A model generated the notes under the pieces. That model saw only the letters and a program-made list of their open reading frames with translations. It did no database searches and was not told the origin of the DNA. The position numbers were made by a program, and so were the translations under genes. A stretch of DNA of 64,000 nt from NCBI GenBank assembly GCA_964035575.1, contig OZ037895.1:1240001-1304000 (forward strand), in the 5' to 3' direction. Positions 53,698 through 64,000 of the stretch are shown piece by piece; the stretch's first letter is position 1, and every line of letters begins with the position of its first letter. This stretch comes from Rhynchopus sp. YZ270_cl-10 (lineage: Eukaryota; Euglenozoa; Diplonemea; Diplonemida; Diplonemidae).

Positions 53698-53780
53698 ATC
53701 TGTTTTTAAGTCTTGACAACCACTACGCTTCCCTGAAGGTGTTGGAGTTTCGCATGTTGTTAAACTCAGCTAGAGGTTAC

Positions 53781-53919
53781 ATACCTTACTGGTGTCTGAC
53801 CTGATCAACAAGGGCGTCGACACACCAGTGGCCCTTGCATTGCACTGCGCAGGGGATACTGGTGGCACTAGCTTCGGCTGGCTTGCACAGTGAAATTTTT
53901 GACAGCGGCGGTGCTGTGC
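53781..53919 (+). ncRNA. U1 snRNA (unit 3)
   Basis: Same CATACC-containing 5' region, protein-binding loops and Sm site. Confidence 0.88.
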
Positions 53920-54220
53920 TTTGCACAAACCCGCCTTTTTAAACAAACAAACCAAAACAAACATGATCACACAAACCATCATGTTACCCAGTAAACCCAG
54001 TAAACCCAGCACACTGGTCTAGAGGGATCGACCACTGAGTGGTGACCTGTGAGCACACAGGCACCTGCTCCGATGCAGTAGTGCAGCGCACTAAGTGCTG
54101 TGCTAAGGACTGGCCAAACTTGTTAAACCTGCTGACCCACAAACCGGTTTTCACAACCGAAGCAAAAACAAGCTCAGAAATAAAAAGCTCTTCAAAGGTT
54201 TTCGAACCTGACTCAGTATT

Positions 54221-54339
54221 GGATTCGGCCATACTCTGGTGAATGCACCTCATCCCGCCTGATTTGAGAAGTTAAGCACCAGCAGGCCTGGATAGTACTG
54301 GCGTGGGTGACCAGCTGGGAAGTCCGGGTGCTTGAATCC
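54221..54339 (+). rRNA. 5S ribosomal RNA (unit 3, first)
   Basis: 119 nt; GAATGCACC variant as in unit 2. Confidence 0.94.
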
Positions 54340-54385
54340 TTTTTGCTTTTCTTCCGTGTTGGTGTGTGGTTTTAGGACATCCAGA

Positions 54386-54421
54386 CCCTGACCCACCTCC
54401 AACAAGACAACCCTGTCTTGT
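54386..54421 (+). promoter_or_regulatory. Hairpin promoter element upstream of X2 (unit 3)
   Basis: Perfect stem; same spacing. Confidence 0.7.
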
Positions 54422-54446
54422 ATCCCTGTGTTTGTTGCACTATCCA

Positions 54447-54762
54447 GAGAGCAGAAATGAGGGGAGACTACACCACCGACGGTGCTTCAGCCTACAGGAG
54501 CATGCTGGAATGTGAATGCTGCATGACAGCATTCACAATTTCACCTTTGGTGAGATGGAGATGAGCGCAAAGGTGCAAAAATGCACAACAAAAACTGAGG
54601 AAGAGGCATCCATACTCCCCAGAAGGGACGTGCGCACCTGCAGCCAAAAATTCTCCTGTGCTTAATATCATGCGCGCTGGGGATGCCGAAATAGCTAAAC
54701 TGTTGCAAGAAGTGGGACTAATTCCCAGGCAGTTGCCCTGTACAACATGCAAGTCCACAATG
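54447..54762 (+). ncRNA. Unidentified ncRNA X2 (unit 3, 3' end uncertain)
   Basis: Same sequence as unit 2; the 11-bp TGTGAATGCTG hairpin is at ~54509-54537. Confidence 0.4.
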
Positions 54763-54975
54763 CCAGAAACACTGTACTGGACACCAAGATACTCCAAGAA
54801 GATCGCAAACTGGCCTTATTTTAGGTGAAATGACCTAATGCAGAGTGCAGCGGAACAGGGGAGACAAATAAAGTTTCCTGTACCATGCAACACCCAAGAC
54901 CTTTTGCACAAGTGAAGCAAAAACAAGCTCAGAAATATAAAGCTCTTCAAAGGTTTTCCACCCAGACCCATTATT

Positions 54976-55094
54976 GGATTCGGCCATACTCTGGTGAATA
55001 CACCTCATCCCGCCTGATTTGAGAAGTTAAGCACCAGCAGGCCTGGATAGTACTGGCGTGGGTGACCAGCTGGGAAGTCCGGGTGCTTGAATCC
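54976..55094 (+). rRNA. 5S ribosomal RNA (unit 3, second)
   Basis: 119 nt, T6 run. Confidence 0.95.
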
Positions 55095-55177
55095 TTTTTT
55101 CCTTATTTGTGGTGTAACACACAGAAGTTGGTTGAAAAGTGAACTGATAGTATTCAGCGCAAAGCATGATTATTGAA

Positions 55178-55249
55178 GGGTATATAGCTCAGTGGTAGAG
55201 CATTCGGCTGCAGTCCGAACGGTCCCTGGTTCGAACCCGGGTGTGCCCT
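55178..55249 (+). tRNA. tRNA-Cys(GCA) (unit 3)
   Basis: Identical to the unit 2 gene. Confidence 0.93.
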
Positions 55250-55350
55250 CTCTTTTTGTTTCAAGACCAGATTTTCTCTTGAGTGTTACTTCTCCCTTTT
55301 TGGTTTTGAATTCCATCCCCACCTTGTAAAGATTCGTTTAAGAAATGTAA

Positions 55351-55423
55351 GGGGGTTTAGCTCAAATGGTAGAGCGCTCGCTCAGCATGCGAGAGGTAGA
55401 GGGATCGATACCCTCAATCTCCA
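55351..55423 (+). tRNA. tRNA-Ala(AGC) (unit 3)
   Basis: Identical to unit 2, including C33. The 3' flank has a 5-bp insertion (TTGGCTTGG) relative to unit 2. Confidence 0.91.
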
Positions 55424-55515
55424 AACATTTTTTGGCTTGGAAACACTGTTGTGATATTTCCAGATCTCGATTCTTTTTGGTACCAAAGAAAAAGAAGGAA
55501 GCGACAGAATTGTAC

Positions 55516-55927
55516 GTACGATCAGATTAGAGCATCACACAATGTCTCAAATTTTACAGGTGCAACAAACACCTGTATTTTGGTGTAACATGCATATAAC
55601 CATATCTAAATACCTCAAATTTGCACGAAAATGAAGAAATCTTGCGTATATAGGGTTTTTGGGCCAATCTGAGTCAATTGCGGGGTCGCACGGTCAATTC
55701 CGAGTATCAGGCCCTCTCTACAACTTAGCCGGTGCTCAAACATAGGGGTTACAGGCAAATATACCTGTACACAGGCATATGACCTCTGTACGAACCTTCT
55801 TTTCACTCGAAAATGCAATTTTCTTGGGTATATGGGGTATTTGAGCACATCTGAGTCAATTGCAGGGTCGTACGCTCAGATCCGAGCATCACACACTGTC
55901 TAACTGAGAAATATTTTGAAAAAAGTC
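55516..55927. repeat. ~172-bp repeats, linker to array 4
   Basis: Same linker as 42549-42960, same satellite junction. Confidence 0.85.
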
Positions 55928-57109
55928 GATTTTTTGGTGAAAATATTTTTCACAGAAAATCGAATTTTACTATTAAGATTGGCTTTGGGCATGACCCAGT
56001 AAGGTTACTATGGGCCCCATGGGACATATACACCCGAATACCAGGCCGTATTTTCAAAAAGTTGATAATCCCAGTATATGGTATGGCCCTGTGGTACGAA
56101 ATTTTTGGCCGAAAAAATCGACCAAAAAATCGTCATTTTTCGGGGTCACGGTGACAAAAAGTTGCATTTTTTCACGAAAAATGGTCGGAATGTGACTTGA
56201 ATGGGCTCTAATGGGTATATTATGCACATAACATACCTAAATTATGTCGATATTTCACCGGCGGAGCCGAAAAAATCGATTTTCAGGGTGTGCAAAACTG
56301 TAAAAATGACGAAAATCGGAAAAATGACGATTTTTTGGTCAAAATACTTTTCACAGAAAATCGAATTTTACTATTAAGATTGGCTTTGGGCATGACCCAG
56401 TAAGGTTACTATGGGCCCCATGGGACATATACACCCGAATACCAGGCCGTATTTTCAAAAAGTTGATAATCCCAGTATATGGTATGGCCCTGTGGTACGA
56501 AATTTTTGGCCGAAAAAATCGACCAAAAAATCGTCATTTTTGGGGGTCACGGTGACAAAAAGTTGCATTTTTTCACGAAAAATGGTCGGAATGTGACTTG
56601 AATGGGCTCTAATGGGTATATTATGCACATAACATACCTAAATTATGTCGATATTTCACCGGCGGAGCCGAAAAAATCGATTTTCAGGGTGTGCAAAACA
56701 GTAAAAATGACGAAAATCGGAAAAATGACGATTTTTTGGTCAAAATATTTTTCACAGAAAATCGAATTTTACTATTAAGATTGGCTTTCGGCATGACCCA
56801 GTAAGGTTACTATGGGCCCCATGGGACATATACACCCGAATACCAGGCCGTATTTTCAAAAAGTTGATAATCCCAGTATATGGTATGGCCCTGTGGTACG
56901 AAATTTTTGGCCGAAAAAATCGACCAAAAAATCGTCATTTTTCGGGGTCACGGTGACAAAAAGTTGCATTTTTTCACGAAAAATGGTCGGAATGTGACTT
57001 GAATGGGCTCTAATGGGTATATTATGCACATAACATACCTAAATTATGTCGATATTTCACCGGCGGAGCCGAAAAAATCGATTTTCAGGGTGTGCAAAAC
57101 TGTAAAAAT
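55928..57109 (+). repeat. 401-bp satellite array 4, 3 copies
   Basis: Shortest array; the middle copy has TTTTTGGGGGTC, a variant otherwise seen in array 3. Confidence 0.96.
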
Positions 57110-59520
57110 CACCAAAATCCCAAAAATCACGATTTTTTTTCAAAAATATTTTTTTCAAAAAAAGCGATTTTAAAATATTGGTTTGGCTTGTGCGGGGACC
57201 TGATACTGGGGCAATATACCCTGTGGGACATACTGGGCCCTATGCAAGGCCGATGTTTCAAAAATATGGTTGCCCCGGTAGACGGTATGGCCCTGCTGGT
57301 CAGTGCATCCGGCCAAAAATCATGTAAAAATCATGATTTTGGGGTGTGGCACCCTATGGGCGCATATATCTGGGGGTGTGAAATATGCATGGAATCGACC
57401 TATTGGGGGTGCTATAGGTCCTGGGGGCCCACATGGGTCATATTTCACGCTATTGGGTCACGGGAAAGTGATTTTGACATTTTTTCATCGATTTTAGCTG
57501 TGACAACCCTTCAAAAACACTGATTTTGGGGTGTTTCTGAGACGGTACGCTATACCCAGGGTCATATTAGGTATTAGTCCGGTCGACGTTTTGAAAAAAC
57601 GACCCCGCAATGGACTCAGGGGTGCCAGATAGTGTATATGCACCAAAATGGATTCACGGGAAAACTCAAAATCGGGTGTCAGATACATGCTGCCATAAGT
57701 GACAAATTTCAAAAGTTGAGATTTTTCGAAAATCAGGGTTCAGTACACGCTGTACCCAATCCTGGGGGCCAAAATTTTCAACTTTTTGAAAAAACGGGCG
57801 GTATATGGCCCTAAATTGTCAAAATGAGTTAATTGCGACCTCGGACGGCCTCCGGAGATGAGTAGAAGTTTATTTACTGAAAAAAAAAGTCAAAACACAG
57901 GCAAAATCCCACCTTCCACAGGTACAGTCAAAACTTTTATCCAGATCTCATGTTTTTTCAAAAAATTTTAAATTGTTTTTATGACTAACACCTCCGAAAT
58001 TTTTCCTGATAAGATGGAATATGGTCCTGTCGTAGTATGCAGTGTGTTTGCAGGCAAAAATTTGCATTTTCTCGCCCCAGACATTTTTTTATACATAAAA
58101 GTGCATAAAGGGACCCCTGACCCCAAAATCCGGGTTCCAGCTTTTTGAAGGGGTCACCCTACAGGCCACCTCAAAAAGTTGGCCCGTAGGGCCAGCTTTT
58201 TGAAAAAACGGGGTTGCGATGTGTCCTGGGGGCCCGAAGGGCCCCCAGGACACATCGCTGGGAAAAAAATATTAGGTTTTTGGGGGTCTATATAGGGTTG
58301 CTGTGGGGGTCACATGGCCGAAAAATGGCCATTTTTGGCCTATTTTTGGCCATTTTTTTAAGGTAAAAAATCCACTTTTTTTTTGTACATCCCCTTGCCC
58401 CCGGTAAAATTTACCAAACATATGGCCCTGTTGGACATACTGGGCCCATGAGTCGGTTGCTGGATCACCAAACTAGTTGCCCTATTTGCTAAAATCATGT
58501 TTTCAGGGTCAAAAATAGGGTGTTTTTTAGGGTCAAAAATAGGGTGTTTTTCAGGGGTATGTTAACCACGTATGTGTCTTAGGGACCAAATTTTCCAGGA
58601 ATGTGAACCAATCGGGTCGCAATGGGTCCAGGGGGCCCGGAGGGCCCCCATGCAGGGAAAATTTGCAACAATCCTGGGCAATGCTGGGGGCCGATAGGGT
58701 GTGCCTATACACGTGTTTTTACGTGTTTTTGGGCACTTTTCAGGATTTTCGAAAATTTTTGCAACACCAAAATCAAAAATTTCGGTCTAGGAGGCCCATA
58801 TCTGGAAAAAATCGATATTCCAATGGCCTCATTGGGACATATTGGGCCCAGGACCCTCTTTTCAGGTCCCAGGAAAAGCCAAAACAATAAAAAAAATAGC
58901 TCAGGCGACCCCCAAAAATAGGCGAAAAACAGCCATTTTTAGGGTGTTTTTTAGGGGTATTTTTACACACACAAATTGTTTACCATAGCACACCCCCAGG
59001 CTGCCTCAAAATTTTATCTTTATTTGATTTTTCCAACCCACATAGGGGTATTTGAGGCACAACTTTCACCAAGCCTGGGGAATTCGGCACTGCACACACA
59101 CAACTGAAAAAGGCAAAAATCACCTGTTTTTCAAGGTGTCGCAGGGTAAATGTTGTTCCTTAAAAACCAAATTTTTTCTAAAAAATCGGCCCTGCGGGTG
59201 AAAAAACGACACTATGGGGGGTATTCCAGGGTGTGGGGGCCCCAAAAATCCGGTTTAAGACCACGAGAGGGTCCGAATACACACCTGAGAAGGTCCCGGG
59301 GAGTAAAAAAATGGCCATTTTTGGGGGGTCAAAATCTCACTTTTTGGGGGGATGTTTGTATACCCAGTACCGACCCACTAGCTGGGATGCCCAACTTTTC
59401 GCGAATATGGGGGCCCGTAGGGCCCCCGGGGCCCAGGGGGCCCAAAATATCGTGTTGCAGATGCCAGGAGAACATGTTTCAATATTTTGGATACATTTTT
59501 CCATAGGGTCATTTTCAAAA
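57110..59520 (+). repeat. Segment A, unit 4
   Basis: First ~600 bp are more diverged than in the other units (for example AAGCGATTTT, GATACTGGGGCAATATACC); the rest is near-identical. 20-bp hairpin at 58216-58258. Confidence 0.93.
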
Positions 59521-60547
59521 GCACTGATTTTAGGGGTATTGAGCGAGGTACCCATACCCATGGGTTATCCTATATATTAGTTTTCACTCGGATGTGAAAA
59601 AACGATGTCGCAATGGATTCAGGGGGCCCAAATAGGGTATATGGCCCAGGAAATTTTCAAAAAGTTGACCCAACCAGGTATACAGGCATACAAGCCGGTA
59701 GGTCAACAGATAGGGTGTTTTCCGCACCCAAAATATGGGGTCATGACCATGTGGGTCAGACCTGAATTGATAAATGTTTCGCACAGGTTTTCGCGAATAC
59801 CCCCTCTATTCCGAATGCGCTACAAGAGTTTTAAATTTTTGGCTATTTAGATTCACTTTTAAAAACAAAATGGGTCTCCAGAACACACATGAGGTTCACA
59901 TGTACCTCTACAGAAACCTTGGTTTTGGTCGGATTTTGAGGCCAATTTTTGGGTTCCCACCAATTTCCTAGGGTATACTGGGATATTGCCCGTGTGTCCA
60001 AAAGTGATTTTTGGGGCCTTAGGACCCCGGAGAATCCATTTAACGGTCGTTTTTGCACCGGAAAGACCTATCTAGTACCCAAAAATCGAATTTTCATATT
60101 TTTGAAAAAGTGACCAAAAATCGACTTTTTTTGGTAACATTGTATGGCATAAATTATTCTACATAATGTGTGATGCTCGAATAAAAACTTACGACCCCAT
60201 AATGTACTCGGAACTCACCCATGTAATTGTTGAGAAAAAAAAACTTTCCGAAAAAATGAAATTTCAACCCGAATATGCACATTTGGGTCATTTTACGGCT
60301 ATGTAGGTCATTTTGTATGTGTTTTTCGATTATATAGGTGATTAGGATATGTGTGATACTCAGATTAAATCGTAAGACCCCGCAATTGACTCAAATGTGC
60401 CCAAAAACCCTATATACCCAAGATTATTAACTTTTCCAGCATATTGGACATCCTTAGGTATGGTTATAAGCCATGATACGGCTATTGCTGGAAAAATAGC
60501 CGTAAATTGTGGTTGGTATTGATTTCAGAAATTATGTGATGCTTAGA
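59521..60547 (+). repeat. Segment B, unit 4
   Basis: Same as unit 3 with few substitutions (GATGCTCGAAT, GTGATACTC). Confidence 0.85.
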
Positions 60548-60771
60548 TCATGCCATAGACGCTTTTAATGGATTCATATGAGCTCATACTACCCATATAC
60601 CCCTTCAGAAGCCCCTTTTGACTCTTATGAATATCCTTATATAGGCTTCCACTTGTGCAGAACCTTCTCAGTGTACAAGATGTTAGGTACAAAAAAACCA
60701 TCATATTTTTTACACTACTGGCATGCTTCCCAGGACACGTCTGTACTCAGAACGTTGTAGAGAAAAAAGGC

Positions 60772-60891
60772 AACCAACGATTTCTAAAGCTACAGTTTCT
60801 GTACTTCATTGGTATGGAAGCATGAAGATTATATTCTTCTCACACAACTTTGTCAAAACATGGCCAGTTTCGAAAGAGACTGGCCTTTTTT
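60772..60891 (+). ncRNA. Spliced-leader RNA gene (unit 4, e)
   Basis: Same exon, but the intron and hairpin are the GTTTC form with TTGTCAAAACATGG, unlike the e copies of units 1-3, which suggests gene conversion from another SL copy. Confidence 0.95.
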
Positions 60892-61209
60892 ACGTTAGCA
60901 TCACCTTCTGCAAACCCCAAAAAACACACATGATTCCCATCACACACAAGTGCTTGCTGCAACCCATTTGTATATTGCCTGCAAAACCATGTGTGCAACC
61001 ATTTGTGGCACTGGTACCACATATACCCCTTCAGAAACCACTGTTGACTCTTATGAATATACTTGTGTAAGCCTATCACCTAAGCATATTCTGTGCAGAC
61101 CCTTCCCAGTGACCAATAGGTTAGGTACGAAAAAGCGACCATATTTAGGACACTGGAAGAAGGCTTACCAGTTCATGTTGGAGCTTAGAACATTGTAGAG
61201 AAAAAAGGC

Positions 61210-61327
61210 AACCAACGATTTCTAAAGCTACAGTTTCTGTACTTCATTGGTATGGAAGCATGAAGATTATATTCTTCACACAACTTTGTCAAAACATGGC
61301 CAGTTTCGAAAGAGACTGGCCTTTTTT
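61210..61327 (+). ncRNA. Spliced-leader RNA gene (unit 4, d)
   Basis: Same exon. Its upstream spacer (60892-61209) is a clearly diverged version of the unit 2 spacer; promoter GCTTACCAGTTCATG rather than GCTTCCCAGAACAAG. Confidence 0.95.
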
Positions 61328-61628
61328 ACGTTAACATCACCTTGTGCAAACCCAAAAAACACACATGATTCCCATGTTCTTCGAATATTTTGGTGATTAG
61401 GATATGTGTAATGCTCAGATTAAATTGTACGACCACGCAATTGACTCAAATGAGCCCAAATATCCCGTATTCCCAAGATTTTTGGACTTTCGAGCACATT
61501 GGGCATCCTTAGGTATGTTTATAAGCCACTCTACGGCTATGTTAGAAAAAAAACCCACCATAATAATGATACATATGGCATGATTCCCAGAACATGTTGG
61601 CACTTAGAACATTGTAGAGAAAAAGGGC

Positions 61629-61746
61629 AACCAACGATTTCTAAAGCTACAGTTTCTGTACTTCATTGGTATGGAAGCATGAAGATTATTCTTCTCACAC
61701 AACTTTGTCAAAACATGGCCAGTTTCGAAAGAGACTGGCCTTTTTT
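61629..61746 (+). ncRNA. Spliced-leader RNA gene (unit 4, c)
   Basis: Same as unit 2 and 3 counterparts. Confidence 0.95.
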
Positions 61747-61823
61747 ACGTTAACACGATCGTCTTGTGCACAAGAAGCAAAAAAACCCACACAACAACAG
61801 CAGAAGTTTAGAACCACATTCAG

Positions 61824-61860
61824 ACCCTGACCCAACTCCAACAAGGGGCCCCTGTCTTGT
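61824..61860 (+). promoter_or_regulatory. Hairpin promoter element upstream of U6 (unit 4)
   Basis: GGGGCCCC variant. Confidence 0.7.
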
Positions 61861-61885
61861 CAACCACCTTGTGCATATATACTGG

Positions 61886-61984
61886 ACCCCAGAAATGGGA
61901 CATCCGTTAAAATTGGATCGATACAGAGAAGATTAGCATGGTCCCTGCGCAAGGATGACACGCATTAATCGAGAAAGTATCAAC
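61886..61984 (+). ncRNA. U6 snRNA (unit 4)
   Basis: Identical to units 2 and 3, TATATA upstream. Confidence 0.96.
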
Positions 61985-62207
61985 TTTTTTTTTGTCCCCC
62001 GGATCACACGTATTTTTTACACTGGTGTCTTCTTCATGCTTCCCAGACCAACACATATGTGCAGACATACCCATCACCCACAGGTGGCAAGTGGCAGGCT
62101 GCAGTAACCCATTGAAATATTGGTTTCAAAAAACGACCATATGGTTTATGCTACTGGCATGCTTCCCTGAGCACATACATGTCGAAAGCTGTGTAGAGAA
62201 AAAGAGC

Positions 62208-62325
62208 AACCAACGATTTCTAAAGCTACAGTTTCTGTACTTCATTGGTATGGAAGCATGAAGATTACTCTTCTCACACAACTTTGTCAAAACATGGCCG
62301 GTTTCGAAAGAGACTGGCCTTTTTT
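62208..62325 (+). ncRNA. Spliced-leader RNA gene (unit 4, b)
   Basis: GGCCGGTTTC hairpin variant. Confidence 0.95.
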
Positions 62326-62414
62326 ACGTTAGCATGATTGTCTTTGTGTGTCTTTGTGCAAAGCAAAAAAAAAACACACACAAGAAGTGAGGATCTTCAA
62401 AACCACGTTTTTGA

Positions 62415-62449
62415 CCTGACCCACCTCCAACTAGACAACCCTGTCTTGT
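62415..62449 (+). promoter_or_regulatory. Hairpin promoter element upstream of SRP RNA (unit 4)
   Basis: CTAGACA variant, 25 nt before the RNA. Confidence 0.7.
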
Positions 62450-62474
62450 ATTCCGACAATATGGTATCTATTGA

Positions 62475-62791
62475 GCCGGGATGTGTTGGCTGCATCCTGA
62501 AACCCCTAGCTTCTGGGGGGGCAAGCTTCTCCAGAACTGGGCACTCTTTGAGGTGGACCAAAGGCACCTTCAACTTCTGTGTTGATGTGTTGTCCGTGTT
62601 AGTCTACTGTCCTGTTTGCGGCCTTGGTGTAAACCAGGGCAACAATCAGAGTGAAATGGGGTGAACCGGGCCAGGCTGGTCTCACAGAGCAGCTCATAAC
62701 TCCTGCAGTGGACAGTTCAAGGATCGCAGCACAGAGCAGAGTGAGGGTGTTTCCAACTCAATGGCTTGAACTGGAGAAGCGTTTCTTTTTT
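62475..62791 (+). ncRNA. SRP RNA (unit 4)
   Basis: 317 nt including T6. Confidence 0.9.
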
Positions 62792-62949
62792 ACATTTTTC
62801 CATGTGAACATTGTTTCCACATCACCATACACATGTGTTGTTGATACACCCCACCACGTTGCCCAGACCATTCCTACCCACATTATTCACCACAAGTGGC
62901 ATGTTTACCAGTACATGTTGGTGCTTAGAGCAATGTTAAGAAAAAGGGC

Positions 62950-63068
62950 AACCAACGATTTCTAAAGCTACAGTTTCTGTACTTCATTGGTATGGAAGCA
63001 TGAAGATTATATTCTTCTCACACAACTTTGTCAAACATGGCCAGCCTCGAAAGAGACTGGCCTTTTTT
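62950..63068 (+). ncRNA. Spliced-leader RNA gene (unit 4, a)
   Basis: GGCCAGCCTC hairpin variant. Confidence 0.95.
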
Positions 63069-63124
63069 ACGTCACCATGAGAAAAAACATTCACACATAT
63101 GATGCATGTACAAAGTGTGTGTCA

Positions 63125-63160
63125 CCCTGACCCACCTCCAACAAGACAACCCTGTCTTGT
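63125..63160 (+). promoter_or_regulatory. Hairpin promoter element upstream of X1 (unit 4)
   Basis: Perfect stem, usual spacing. Confidence 0.7.
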
Positions 63161-63183
63161 TTTCCCATACTCTCCCTATGTTT

Positions 63184-63508
63184 GGGTGCTAAGTTAGTGT
63201 GCTACTTCGAAACCAAACAACTCGTTCAGCAACAGCTAAAACTTGAAAAGACCTTTCTATTTAAGAAAATTCTTTACAATTTTTATGATGCGGTCCTGCT
63301 GTTGGGCCTGATATGGCCCAAGGCGGAACTACTTTCATATGATGTAAATCCCGTACGTTCGTACAGAATATTACCCATGATGATTATTCTTACATTAGCG
63401 TGTAACACTAATTCTGACTGCGTTCTATTTCACACTTCAAATATTAGAACTGGATGTGGGGCTGCCAGTTTACTGGTGGTCCCGATCCAGCACACAACGC
63501 AAGCACCC
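63184..63508 (+). ncRNA. Unidentified structured ncRNA X1 (unit 4)
   Basis: 325 nt then T6. The C-run just downstream is one base shorter than in units 2 and 3. Confidence 0.7.
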
Positions 63509-63658
63509 TTTTTTATATTTTCCCACCCAGCACCCCCCCCCCTGTGTCTGTGTTGTTGCCTAAGCATCGCCTTTTACAGGCTTCCTTGCAGGGAGTGTTC
63601 GGTCAAGTGATAGTGATGAAGAAGGACAGGGGCGAGTTTTCTCGTGAAATGCTTTGAA

Positions 63659-63737
63659 GCACAAGGCACTGTATCAGATATTAAGCTGATAAGAACAGAT
63701 AATACACTTGATCTTAGCCAAAAGGCCGAGAAGGTAT
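63659..63737 (-). pseudogene. U2 snRNA, 3'-truncated (unit 4)
   Basis: Same 79-nt fragment and junction as units 2 and 3. Confidence 0.9.
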
Positions 63738-63889
63738 GACTTCTTTTTAGTCCATACCGAATTCGACACCCATGTACAGGGAAGCATGATTATGATCAAT
63801 TTACTAGGAAACAACAAGGCAAGCAGATTACACACCCATGTCACAGGGAAGTAAGTGAAGGTGATGATCAATCTTATTAGTAAAAACAA

Positions 63890-64000
63890 GGCCGCCGAAG
63901 CAGCTACACAAATTGCCAATGTGGCAACGCCGAAGCGGCCCATGGCGGGAATTGGGTAGTTTTCAACCAGCAATCTCTCCACAGCGTCCCTATTTGGTCA
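63890..64000 (-). ncRNA. U4 snRNA, cut by window end (unit 4)
   Basis: 3' 111 nt of U4; the 5' part lies beyond the window. Confidence 0.83.

Overview
This window comes from a nuclear genome of a euglenozoan, most likely a diplonemid. The main evidence is 20 spliced-leader (SL) RNA genes. Their ~39-40-nt exon ends in CTGTACTTCATTG and is followed by a GTATGG donor. The exon carries the ACAGTTTCTGTACT block known from kinetoplastid and diplonemid leaders, and from memory the whole exon is closest to Diplonema. A tRNA-Tyr with an 11-nt intron, as in trypanosomatids, fits this. No database search was possible, so species is not assigned. I recognise no protein-coding gene in the 64 kb; the short ORFs are by-products of repeats.

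Layout. (1) 1-10418: 26 nearly identical copies of a 401-bp satellite. (2) 10419-12828: a 2.4-kb segment (A) that starts as a diverged satellite unit and carries GC-rich hairpins. (3) 12829-18216: an RNA-gene module. SL x5, U6, SRP RNA, U5, U1, 5S and two unidentified ncRNAs (X1, X2) are on the minus strand; U4 and U2 are on the plus strand. (4) 18266-28706: 38 tRNA genes on both strands plus one 5S gene, with repeat-filled gaps. (5) 28814-29482: a diverged X1 paralogue, another 5S and a 5S fragment. (6) 29690-31200: degenerate ~172-bp tandem repeats. (7) 31201-64000: two complete and one partial macro-repeat of ~12.96 kb. Each is satellite (5, 8 or 3 copies), segment A, segment B and the RNA module in the opposite orientation to copy 1; the two complete units continue with two 5S genes, tRNA-Cys, tRNA-Ala and a linker.

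How it fits together. One macro-unit carries U1, U2, U4, U5, U6, SL RNA, SRP RNA and 5S rRNA, that is, the whole RNA core of the cis/trans spliceosome plus targeting and ribosomal RNAs. Two promoter classes are visible. A GCTTCCC-type element lies ~46-53 nt upstream of SL, U1, U2, U4 and U5. A ~36-nt element ending in a hairpin (ACAAGACA/TGTCTTGT) lies ~25 nt upstream of U6, SRP RNA, X1 and X2. U2 is full length only in copy 1; the U2 copies in the three other units lack their 3' half.

Most notable points: C instead of the near-universal U at position 33 in ten tRNA isoacceptors; a U1 5' end containing CATACC, complementary to the SL donor GGTATG; two unidentified structured RNAs; and a family of hairpins with GNA triloops in segment A.
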